Positions 22,391 through 33,365 of a stretch of DNA of 64,000 nucleotides are shown one piece after another. Source of the DNA: Lobosporangium transversale (taxonomy: Eukaryota > Mortierellomycota > Mortierellomycetes > Mortierellales > Mortierellaceae); the NCBI RefSeq assembly GCF_002105155.1, contig NW_019028981.1, positions 1,652,501 to 1,716,500 of the forward strand, read 5' to 3'. The notes beneath the pieces were generated by a model. The model saw only the letters and a list, made by a program, of their open reading frames with translations. It did not search any database and was not told the DNA's origin. Position numbers and translations under genes: made by a program. Position 1 is the stretch's first letter, and each line of letters starts with the position of its first letter.

Positions 22391-25300
22391 ATTGTGGGTG
22401 TTGAAATTCAGATGTGTAACAGGTATGAAGAAGGGTGAAGTATTTGGCACACCAGAGTACTGGAGAATAGACCACTGACATGCAACTCAAAATCCACTGA
22501 AACTACGTCATCATCAGGCGCAAACGCACGTAATGCAGCCACATTTGGACGGATCTCAAACTAGTGGGTGATATTCAACACGATGTAGCCAAAAGGCTTT
22601 ACCTACAGCCAAGGCTAATATTCTAGGGCATAAGCTATAAAAGCAATTCATAAATAATAAAGACAAGCTTCACTTGTCTTGGTGCATTGGAATACTCAGC
22701 AAAGCCGAAACCAAAGCCTCAAGGAGAGAGCAGACCGCCTACGATGTCATTTACAGATCCTGTATTAGATGAGGTGGTTACGGTGCTCAAATTGTCGGTT
22801 GCGCTCTGATCCTCCCACACAAAGGTCTGTGTTGCCAGGTAAACAGGGCGTTATCTTGCATCATTTCCTTGCTCTTGATACTGTACTATGGCGATCGGGT
22901 ACTAACGCACTTGCTCTAACCAACTCCACAAAGTTGCCTAGAACCAATTTCAAGATTTTGACCAATTTGGATTCATATCCCAAAGTTCAATGGCATCCTC
23001 CTTCATCTTTACAGCACTCCGAGCTTCAGTAGAGAGGCAATAAGCACCACCGATAGAAGATGCGGTCCTAGGAGGTAGATTGTCCGCTGCTATCCATCCG
23101 CATTTGATGGTGTGAAGTTATTCAATTTAAGAAGGTAGCAACTGAAGGCGGATACTGTTCGTATGAATGGATCCTCCTAAAAAACATCCACGTTCAGATT
23201 GAAAGCGCCTTATCTGATAGCTTCAATATGTTGTCATACGCTCCCCTATGTTATCGTCATGGCTCTGAACTGATTGCGTTGGCATTTATGTTGTTTCTCA
23301 TAGCTTGTTATGTCAATAATTAGGTTCGTGATGAAACATCCAGAAGCAGACTGGAAAGCGGAATACTAGTGACATCCTGAATTAAGCAATATGGCTCTAC
23401 AATCCCAAGCGTAGGTTCCGCTTAAGCTTGGAACATTGCTTTCAAAGCATCATTCATTCGAAAGAGTTTTACGCTACGAAGCCGTGTTGCATGGGCAAAA
23501 CAGGGGCCAGCGATCCAGTGATCTGGCTTAAAGGAATGAAGCTTTGAACCGCAGAAATGTTTTGAGCTGAATCGACTTGTAAATCATTAGATTCCTAACC
23601 CTTGTTCCTTTGTACTTTTAACATTGTCATTAATGATATAATGGCAGAGATGAATTCTCATTATAATGAACATCCCATCAACCCGACCGTCACTGCCTTC
23701 TCGTAAAATTTAAGTGATCTTTTTATATGCTTCCTGTATTCGATAGATAGTAATGATATGATAGATGCCAGCAGCTCGCCCCTTGTATATGGCGTTCTTT
23801 TTTTCCCGATCGTTACACTTCTAGGATTTGTCAAACCGGGACCGATAGTTTAACAGCATGTTTTTGCTTACCACTAAATCCTGGAAGCTGAGCCTGAGAC
23901 CTCCCTTTGTCATATTGACTACTTGAGCACATTCGAGCTCGTTGGTGATGTTGCTTTATCATTAACTGAGACAGCAGGGCAAATGATGTTCAGTAATTTC
24001 CTCTTATTGCCTGTAATTTTGAAAAAGGAGATATTGTAAAAGCTTTCCGACGAATTACTCAGAAGCCATTGCCTGCCTTGAATTGTATTTATAACTGGTT
24101 TCGCTTTGCAAAGAGACAGAAAGATGATTATGAAAGCCGCCTTATCCTTGTAAATGGTGTCATATGACGGGCTATTTTCACTTAACAATTTAACAATATC
24201 AGTTTGATACATGGGTTTGTCAAAAAAGATGCCTTGGGACATTGAGTTCAAACATATGATTACTAACATTGTATTTGCCTCAACTCTTGATGCGCCTCAG
24301 TTTTACTAATCTTATGTTCCTTCACGTTTTCTAGTCTTTCGATAATTCCCTCATTGGTGGCGTGAGCGATGTAGAAGTAGTATTATATTCAGCCCTGGTC
24401 TGCTTGTAATAAACACCATTTAGGATGAACCGATACGATCAAGTTCATACTGATAGCGAGTTTGCGATCCAAATAGTCCTTAGCAATAGCTTTAGTGTCT
24501 ACACTTAACATAGACGATCGTAACTTGCCCGTGAGTAAGCGTAAAAATCTGGTATATCATTTTGCATGTTTTATACACTTCACTTTATTGTACATTTTAT
24601 TTTATATTTTATTTTACATTTTATTTTACATTTTATTTTATATATACAATAATGAACATGACATGTACTTCTTTTTTTATAATTCATTTTATTTATTTTT
24701 ATGTTGCCGAGATAAAATCGACATTTTTTGCTGACATTGCAGAGGGTTTGAGCTGTGCCTGCTTAGTCCAAGAGCCCCCTGCCGCTGATGGAGTAGGGGG
24801 CTTCTCTTGAAAAAAAGGGCCATAGATATGAAGAATCAATGTCCTGCAGACTCCATACTTAGAAAGATGTGTATGTAACTAGCAGGGCAGAAAACAACAT
24901 GTTTTGAAGATGTCCATATGGATTATAATTGGGACAAGATGACTGAGGAGTTTGGATGGGTGCAGATGTTTATTTTATATTCACGCCCCAAGTATGCCAT
25001 AAGCCTTTAACTTCCATTTCCTGGTTTGTGAAAGTGTAAATGTTTTCAAGATGAGTATGTGAGAAAAAAAAAAAAAAAAAAAAATAGGAAGAAGGAAGAG
25101 AAAAATCGAGGCACATGCAGCTTAGATGCGTTTAATCTTCTTTGAAAAGAAAAAAGCTGCTCTTTTCTTTTGAGCGTGCGACATTGCTGCATGCTTCTAA
25201 CCTTTTCTTATTTATTTACAATCGAGGTTGCGTAGGGGGGGGGGGAACAAAGACCTTCTTTCAGGTAAACATTTGCTACTGCTACAACCTTGATCGTCAT

Positions 25301-26529
25301 GCTTCAGAAGCAATTGCCATCAGCAAAAAAGAAATGCTTGAAGTGTAGAAGACGAGTCACGTGTGGAATGTTTCCCCTGATGTTAATAACCTAACATGTC
25401 TTATTTAAGATGTTTCGGGTTCTGATATTTTTAAAAGACGGGATCAGGTCCAAAGTTTTTGTATTATTTCTTGGAACAGAAAGGTGTTACTTGTACACAA
25501 GAGAGGCTTGTGCGTGTGTGCAAGATTTGGAGGAAAAAAAGGGATCTGTACCACCATGATCTGAATAAGAAAAAGATGAGTAGACCTGACCGAATACAGA
25601 CTAACAGCGAATCACATCCAGGATGTAAAAAAGAAAGAGGCGAAGCTATTTTATTCAAAGAAACAAAAAAATATCTTTGAAACTGATGTGTTTTTGTATA
25701 AAAAATATGATCCATGACTTCATTCATACGCTCTTTTTTTATTTATTTATATTCAGAATAATTTGTTCGGCGGAAGGAGACATGTGTGACAACATCTTTT
25801 TGACTCGATAGTTTGAACATGACGTGCAATTGAGTTTGTCTGAAGGTTCGTTTTTTTGATGCACACCCACAAATACACAAACACAAACACAAACATACAA
25901 ACATACACGCAAAATATTCACTCCTCACTCCAATGTCTATACCTTCCTTTGCTCCGCTCTCTTTCTCTGCAAAGCCTGGAACTACTGCAGAAAAAGAGAG
26001 CTAAAAAAGAAATAAAAAGAGAGTGAAAGAGAGAAAAAGAAACAGAAAGGAGCCCTTTTGGCATTACATATACACTCATTCATCCATTCATCCAAACATT
26101 TATACATAATCTGTTAAAAAAAAGAAAGGAAAAAGGAGACAAGAGCAAGACAGGCAGAGTAGGGCACAGGGCAAGGGCAGGGCAGGATAACAGCGTCTGT
26201 CGGGAAAACAACAGACGAAACTGGTGCATTAAAAAAAAAAAAGAAGAGAAAAGTAATCGTCCCGTTCATCCATTCATTCAATCATTCATCTATTCATCCA
26301 TTCCATCTCTTCCTCACTCTTTCTCGTGTTTATCCAGTTCCTTCCTTTCTATCCTACCAGTCGAGTGTAGTCTCTCACTTACTCACTTCGATGTTTTAGT
26401 CCAATTAAATCGATACTTGCACTACACCTTCCATAAAACGCACACATTCGATTCGACTCTCATTGTCTTTAACGCTCCGTGTGGTTGAAGGAGTAGCAAC
26501 ATTGCAAGAACAGCAGATCTGGAATCGCA
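22391..26529. other. Gene-poor region with decayed coding-like fragments
   Basis: About 4.1 kb with no intact gene that I can support. From 22391 to about 24480 the sequence has no long A/T homopolymers, unlike the rest of the window. It holds several short open stretches broken by stops: plus 22769-23032 (87 codons) and minus 23919-24269 (116 codons). Between 24470 and 25020 there are short plus-strand open stretches with splice-like borders (for example 24476-24530 and 24908-25009) and a possible minus-strand terminal exon (24713-24813). None is recognisable. Beyond 25050 the sequence is AT-rich with an A-run, an 11-base G-run (25235-25245) and a purine-rich promoter-like tract before 26530. 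Confidence 0.5.
24592..24645. repeat. TTTTATTTTAYA minisatellite
   Basis: About five tandem units of 10-12 bp (TTTTATTTTA with ACA or TAT) in the gene-poor region. Confidence 0.85.
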
Positions 26530-29500
26530 ATGTCAAAATCTGGGGCGCCGTCTACTTCTGTCTCTGCCTCCATTTCAGCCTCAAGTCATGATCCTCATTC
26601 ATTACCACCCAATGTCAAGGGTCTGGTTCAGCGATTCCTTGCTGTCAGTATCCCTACTATCACTCTAACCCCCGAATTAATTGATGTTCTCGATAAAGCT
26701 GAAGTCATTATACCACAAAGGCTGCAAGTAACTATGCGATGGTGGAAAGAGGACAGTGCCTTTTCACTTTCAGTCTATCCTAAACTGAACAGTCCCTTTC
26801 CTGAGCTAATTGCTCGTCGACAAACGCTTCTGAGACAGCGTCAACAAAAACAGATTGCTGAAATTGAACGTCAACGAGGGCAACCACAACCACAACCACA
26901 ACCACCACAACAACATCAGCAACCACAATACCAACAGCAACAACAACAGCAGCAGCAACCACAACAACAACAGCAACAGCAACAAGGGCAGTCCGGTATT
27001 GTTAACATCTCCATCGATCCAAAGCGAGTCGTTACACAGACACAACCCATACAACCTCCAATAGAATCCACCCCGGCGTTAGCGCAAGCTCACATGCGTC
27101 CACCAACACCATCATTTTTACGACGTGGAGCTCGCCTGTTGAAAATCTTCAAACGAAGTAAATCAAGATCTACGGATCAAGGTGCTTCGGACCCAGCTTC
27201 AACGACAAAAAGCGGGGACACAGGCGGAGAAGGAGAAACCGCTGCTTTTGAAACTACGGAGAGGCACGATCCTCCTGTGCACGAACGCAAGGATACTATT
27301 ACCTCTCGTACTCCTGTTAATTCGGTAGAGCCAGAGACAGCGGCCAAACCTTTGCCCTCTTTACCTGACGCTGCTTACCCTATCACTGTAGCTTATCCAA
27401 TTCGTTGCTCCTTAGAGCAATTACGCAGCTACTTTGTAGATATGACTTCACTCACTCTTGAGATTCAGATCACGCCAGAGTTGTCTGTGCTCGCCACGGT
27501 GTCCAACTTGGTTGATCTCTTCCGTAATATCAACGGTACCTTCTCAGGTGTCTTCCCCTTTTCAACCGTCCTACAAAACGATAACCCTCAGTTCAAACAG
27601 GAAAGGCTATTTCAAAGACGCGTGGTGCTCGGAATGGTAGTCTTTCAAGCATGGTTTCAAGATACTTCTGATGTCGCTGATGACTCTGAGGACTCAGACT
27701 CCATTTCAACGAACTCTATGCTTGCGATACTGGCCGAAAATGCACCCGGCGCTATTGCACACCACCCCCAACCACCTTACTATAACCGTCAGCCCAGTCA
27801 TTATAACCATTATAACCATCATAACCCTCATCTGCGTCCAAACTTTCCAGTAGACCCACGCCCCATGCCTCAACAATACCCCCAGCCATCTCATGGTCCA
27901 TACCCATTCACAGGTGCTGTCCATCCTCCTATTGGACCTCAAACCCATAATCATGCCCCATCCCATTCACGAATTCCACAGCCATACATGCCACAACACT
28001 ACAATGTTGCCCCACCTCAGCCATCTTCAGATCGACGATATTTCGACTATAAACATCCTGCAGAGCACCATGGGCGTGAGCCCCGAATTTCTATGCGATA
28101 TGGTGAAGATGACAGCCATCACAGACATGAATGGCAAAGAGGTGCAAATCCACGAAATAATAGACGTGGGCCTCAGGATGAAGAAGATTACTCATCAGAG
28201 GAACATCTGTCGCACACAGGTAGATACTATGCAAGTTTAGCGACAAGCGCAGCGAATGCTGATGCAGCGGCAAGGACACAGACACACGCACACCCAAGTG
28301 CTATGATGTACAACGCCAATCCTAGGGTTCATGTGTCTCAGCATGGATTGCAAAGGGAGCCTCAGTCATTCAACCATACACGACAAGTTCGCCCACAGGC
28401 TTCTCGCGAAACTAATATCACGAACACTCATAGCCAAAGTACTCGCTCTCGACCACGAGCTGGCGCAACAGCAGCAGCTATCGGCCGCCTCGAGTCTGTA
28501 CTTGCTCGAGGAGAACATCTACTTCAGGGTATGTAAAAAATAAGAAAAAAATAATTGGAGTATATCATTGGCTATTGCCAGCAGTACTCAGTTGTAATCT
28601 AAAACTCCCATTATGATACCGTATACCGTATACAAACCACAGGTATGAGAACCAGCTTAGCCCTAGATCCTGAGGAAGTACGCTCAATGTCTGCAAGAAA
28701 TATTCGATCCAATAATGGTAGCTATGGTGGCCATCGGAATGAACAATTCATGCCATATCACGAGGTTCTTCCGTATTGGCCATCCAAGTCTAAATTTAGC
28801 CTAGAAATGAGCATTCCAACGGCCTACCTCACCTCTCGAGGGCTTTTGAAAGGAGCTAGACGCCGGAAGGACTCCACTGATGCGGACCCTAGCAACAACA
28901 CCTTCGACAGCAGTTCGACCTCACAACGCCTTCGATCAACTCGATCGGAACGGGGGCGAACACTCCCTCGGCAAAGCCCTCTTCCCTCATCTAGTGCGCA
29001 TGGACGATATGGCGGTGATACGCAGCAACATCAGCGGCATCAGCAACAACCACAGCAGCGACAGCAACAACAGCAACAACAGCAACATCAACAACATCAA
29101 CAACAGCAACATCAACAACATCAACAACATCAACAACATCAACAACATCAACATCAACAGCAACATCAGCAGCAACGACAACAGCAGCAGCAACAACAGC
29201 AACAGCAACAGCAGAGCCGTCAAGGCTATACAAATCAGCAATTGAGCAATCCTGTGCCTACCTCGACATCTAGGCCTTTGCGACGCTCTGGGAAACCAAT
29301 ACAGCCTGATAGGCATTCTCCTAGGTCTGATTTAGCTAGGTTACGAATGGTTCAAGAAGAGTCAATGCAACCACAATATCATTCTTTTGGAACTGGGCCA
29401 TCGACATCCGATTTAGGTGAACGAGGACAACCGCGACCTAATCAGCCATCTTTCGCAGACACACATGATTCGCCATACTCTCAAAGACATCCTCCTAGGT

Positions 29501-30429
29501 ATCAGCCAGCTGCCGACTGGCCATCTCAGCAATCGCCTCGTCGACCACGCAAGTCAAAATCCTACCCACAGGACCAGTCTCGATCGAGTCGACATGGTCG
29601 TAGACGACTCAGTTCTAATGATCGACTCCAGTTAAGGATGAACCCAAAGGCTGGCGATATGCTCAATTATATCCCAGGCTTGTTCCCAAGTCGAAGCATG
29701 TCTGCATTGTTGGTACCGGAATATCATTCATCTGTGGAAGGTAGCACCAGCTTTAGCTCGGAAAATACCAGCTCAAATGAAACAGAGGAGGATGAATGGC
29801 CTCGATCGTTTGGTTCTGGAGATATGGGCGGCCGGCAATCCCGCCTCCAGAAGAGGCCCCGACGTACATATCGTCATCATCAAGGCCTGCATAGCCCTAA
29901 ACGCCATCAGTCACAAAGGTTTCAACAACAACAGTCGAGAGATCCAAGGCAGTCAGAGAAAAGTGGAGGCCGAATGAATAGAGTGCACCCACAACACTTC
30001 AATTTTAAAGTGAATTGTCAGCTACAACTTACACCTGAAGTCATGGCGGCATGTATGGTTGAAAACATTTCCATTGAGGTCTGGAAACTGAATAGTAAAC
30101 GAAAGACTATGGTCGAGCTTGGATCTGCCAAGCTGCCGCTGCACAAAGTCCTGAGTCGCATCATGCAGAAGACTGCACCTACAACGCAGCCTCTTCATCC
30201 GAGATCTGAAGGTTTACGGCAACAGCAGCCGTTGTATGGCGACTCACGAACAGCAGCTGGTGGATACCACTCTATGGCAGAGAGAGATGGAGTGAAGGAA
30301 GGGTGGCGATTAGAGCCTTCAGTATATGATATTCGGTCTAGACAAGGCACTATTATTGGTCAATTGGATGCTGACGTATGGATCATCCCACGATCGCGTT
30401 CAGATTCGATGGTCTCTGCCGCCGCATGA
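26530..30429 (+). CDS. Poly-Q/H protein with C2-like segments, function unknown
   Basis: Exons 26530-28528 and 28643-30429; 3,786 nt (1,261 aa). The junction CAG G|GT ATG keeps frame. Not recognised as a known family member. Three ordered segments alternate beta-strand-like patterns and may be C2-type sandwiches. The first is at residues 30-95 (RLQVTMRWWKED). The second is at residues 285-380 (TSLTLEIQITPELSVLATV and RRVVLGMVVFQAWF). The third is at residues 1125-1250 (FKVNCQLQLTPEVMAACMV, ISIEVWKLNSKRKTMVELG, then GTIIGQLDADVWIIP). Between them are long disordered tracts: Gln-rich (residues 115-155), Pro/His-rich, and a His/Gln repeat coded by CAA/CAT/CAG (29020-29215). The last C2-like part resembles those of centriolar C2 proteins only loosely; I do not claim homology. 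Preceded by a C/T and ATTC-rich promoter; a 49-base A-run starts 8 bp after the stop. Confidence 0.75.
29020..29215 (+). repeat. CAA/CAT/CAG trinucleotide tract coding for Gln/His
   Basis: Coding repeat giving alternating poly-Gln and His, with a (CAACAT)n core at about 29086-29160. Confidence 0.95.
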
Positions 30430-30437
30430 ACGAAACG

Positions 30438-30486
<49 letters not shown>
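30438..30486. repeat. A49 homopolymer
   Basis: Longest homopolymer of the window, starting 8 bp after the stop codon of the poly-Q/H gene. Confidence 0.95.
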
Positions 30487-30488
<2 letters not shown>

Positions 30489-30535
30489 ACACACATAGAC
30501 TTAGATGAACAGCTATTTGAACTTTTAATCACTCG

Positions 30536-30631
30536 TAATCCTTAATCCTTAATCCTTAATCCTTAATCCTTAATCCTTAATCCTTAATCCTTAATCCTTA
30601 ATCCTTAATCTTTAATCCTTAATCTTTAATA
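30536..30631. repeat. Heptanucleotide repeat (TTAATCC)n
   Basis: About 13 tandem TTAATCC units, the last few degenerating to TTAATCT and TTTAATC, in the convergent spacer between the poly-Q/H and NOP15-like genes. Confidence 0.95.
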
Positions 30632-30790
30632 GTACCGACTCATGCATAGATAGATTTCCCTTAATGATAATATGAATGCAAACTTGTTCATTGGAAATGA
30701 AAAAGAAAAAAGAAAAAAAGTATAGTAATAATAATAAAAAAAACACGAAATGGGACATTATAATAGCATCCTTCTTCAATCACAAACTTT

Positions 30791-32067
30791 TTAGAACTTT
30801 GTGTGCTTTGGTTTTTCAGGTACTGAAGCCTTGTAACCAGGAAAGTCATAATCGATCCCTAACTCAGCCAATTTAGCTCTCTTTGCAGCCTCATTCTTCA
30901 ACAGCTTCTTCTTGATTTGATTCGATTGAACTGTCGTCTTCTCTGCATTATGCTTTTCCTTAGCGATCTTGAGCCAAGGAATTGCCTTGAATTTTTTGTT
31001 AGCGCCCGAAAACATGGCTGGGTGGATTTGAGATGGCTGCAGGGCCTTACATTTGAGTTGGTGCCCAAAAAGCAAATAGTTGTTCATGGTATCTGCAACG
31101 ATCTCTGCGACCTCTTGTGATGCAAACTCAATAAAGGCGTAGTGCTTGGATTTCCCTGTCTTCTTGTTGCGCGACAAACGGAGTCGGAGAACCTTACCGA
31201 ATTGAGAAAAATAGGCCTTCATTTGTTCTTCATAAAATCCATGAGGGATACGACCCAGATAAACAACCCCTGTAACTACTTCCTCCTGCTAGAAAAAGAG
31301 ATAAAAGTATTCATGTAAATTCATGGCTGAAGGTTAAAGACTGGAACGGTATATTCAAAAGATTTGAAAGCGATATCTTTATGACGCTTCGTCATGATTA
31401 ATCAGTCACGAGGAAAATACCTTTGGCTGACCAATTGTCGCGAGTTTTTTCTTGAGTGCTGCTGCCGCCTTTGGGCTGAGTGAAATCTCATCCTTCATAC
31501 TGGCGAACATATCCTCCTTAGCTTCCTCATCTCCATCATCATCGTCACTTGAGCTATCTTCATCAGCACTAGAATCAATGTCCTTAAGTAATGCCCTATC
31601 ATCCATTAATTGCTCATCTTCATCGTCATCCTTCTCTTGCTCTTCCTGCTCCTGATTTAGCTTCTGCTCTTCCTTTGATGCAGGTGTTTCAATAGTATTT
31701 GTGGTATTTTTCTCACCAGCTTTCTTTTTGCCGACGATTTTCCCCGGTGTGGTCTTTGTTGTAGTAGTCTTCTTTAGATTAGCGGGTGTTTTAATTTCCT
31801 TTTTGGCAGGGCCTGTGGTAGGCTTTTTTGTAGCTCTATCTCTGATGGCAGGTGTAGTCGCTTTTCGTTTACTGCTGTTAGCGGTAGGAGTTGCTGAAGC
31901 GGGCTTTGAGGCAGGCTTTGTAGCTGCTTTTGATGCTGTGGATGCTAAATAATAACACAAAACAGAAAAAAAAAAGTCAATTCCAGGGCAGAAACAAATG
32001 AGGACCTGAAAAGCAGAAGTATTTATAGTTCATATTCCTGGAACATACCTCGTGTACTGGCAGGCAT
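30791..32067 (-). CDS. NOP15: NOP15/NIFK-type nucleolar RNA-binding protein
   Basis: Ribosome-biogenesis factor of the large subunit (yeast Nop15, human NIFK). Exons on the minus strand: 32049-32067 (19 nt), 31421-31944, 30791-31288; 1,041 nt (346 aa). The first 180 residues are low-complexity, first Ala/Thr/Lys-rich then strongly acidic (Asp/Glu/Ser). One RRM occupies about residues 184-265. RNP2 is GVVYLGRIP and RNP1 is KHYAFIEFAS. The helix QMKAYFSQFGKVLRLRLSRN and the segment AEIVADTMNNYLLFGHQLKC are diagnostic of the NIFK branch. The basic C-terminal tail (KKKLLKNEAAKRAKLAELGI, then DYDFPGY) matches the family. It is transcribed away from an mL50-like gene across a 271-bp shared promoter. 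Confidence 0.9.
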
Positions 32068-32338
32068 GTGCGCTGATGTGTTGTTGAATAGGGTTAGTTG
32101 GTTAAGATGAGAGGGAGTGTGGTGCGGACTGAAGGTTCAAAAAAAAAAAAAAAAAAAAAAAAAAAGCAAAGGACTGCTCAGATGTAAACATTAAGCCACA
32201 ACGACTGTAGCATTTAACGTACTCAAAATGAGGTAAAAGGGCCTTTCCGGCAAATGAGACGTCAGTTTGTGGACAAATATTAACCTTGTCAACATTCATT
32301 CTTCCACTTTACACATCATAATATTTATACAAGGAGAC

Positions 32339-32919
32339 ATGTACAGCACAAGGTCATTGATTGCCACACTTGCAACAAAACAGTTGTCGCGCTCAACTCC
32401 AGCCGCATCACTTCACACAGTCCCTGCTTTGGCGGAGGAAAAGCGAGGTTTTCTCTCAAGGCTGAACCCTTTTGCTAAAACTGAGACCAAGCCTGTGCAG
32501 CCACATGTTAAGGCTTCTGAACTTGCTGGGAAATTGAACGTTGAAATTGAAGAGGATGAGGATAAGAAACCTGCACCAAGGTAAGAAGAATAAAATAAAA
32601 AAGGTATACATATTGCTGCATCTAAGTACAGAATTTGTTTTATAACATGTTATTTGCAGCTGGAAAAGTGCACGCCAGATTTTAACCGCAGATCAACTCG
32701 AGGAATCCATCCGATCTGCTGCATCACCTTTCCTCGACACCAGCTCAAGTCTTTATCTAAACCAAATCAAGTTAGGAAATGATCCGCGGCTCAAATTCAA
32801 GGTAAAGAAGCTATACATCGTTTATCGCTGATATTATTGACGATTTCTTTACTTATTATTTTCAATTTGCTCTTCTTTCTGTTTTATGTTGGATTGTATT
32901 CCATGGTATCTGCTCATGC

Positions 32920-32950
<31 letters not shown>

Positions 32951-33226
32951 TTATAGGTCTTGAAAGCATGCGTGGTTTCTACAGGACATGAGATCCCCAA
33001 TAAAGAAATTGCTTCAATCCACAACCTCAGGGACGTATTTACAACCTTACAAAGGCTTGAGCAGGAAAGAAGCGCTCTTCCTGAGAATCCACAAGGACAT
33101 ATCGTAGCAGAATGGTTCGAGAAGAATAAGACCACATTACCATCCAATATGATCTTTATTCCCTATCAAAAGTCAAGGAATGTCAAAAAGGAAAACAGAA
33201 CGACCACCAATAAGCGGTTTTTGTAG
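32339..33226 (+). CDS. Mitochondrial large-subunit ribosomal protein mL50-like
   Basis: Exons 32339-32580, 32660-32801 and 32957-33226; 654 nt (217 aa). The N-terminus (MYSTRSLIATLATKQLSRST) is a good mitochondrial presequence. The mature part contains LKFKVLKACVVSTGHEIPNK and LRDVFTTLQRLEQ, which resemble the mL50 (Ribosomal_L50) fold: a two-helix segment followed by a VxxLI-type helix. The assignment rests on this similarity and the presequence; another mitochondrial protein is possible. Intron 2 ends in T17-A14-ttatag, the same palindromic arrangement as in HOM3. Confidence 0.6.
32920..32950 (+). repeat. T17-A14 palindrome immediately before a 3' splice site
   Basis: T-run 32920-32936 and A-run 32937-32950 are followed by ttatag and exon 3 of the mL50-like gene. 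Confidence 0.95.
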
Positions 33227-33230
33227 TTGG

Positions 33231-33265
<35 letters not shown>

Positions 33266-33365
33266 GATAATTCCTTGTCTAGGAAATATGCTATGGATTC
33301 AAATAAATAGATCATGATTCAATTTTTTTTACAAGCTCAACACACTTTCTTAAACTATAGCCAAG

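Noticed and set aside
25235-25245. G11 run as a functional site
   Set aside because: Single isolated homopolymer in a gene-poor stretch with no gene context.
26780-27054. Minus-strand ORFs made almost wholly of Val or Leu
   Set aside because: They are the antisense shadow of the CAA/CAG poly-Gln tract of the plus-strand gene; the same holds for 28987-29316.
30536-30631. Internal telomere array
   Set aside because: Unit is TTAATCC, not TTAGGG or a known fungal variant; best treated as a simple heptanucleotide repeat.
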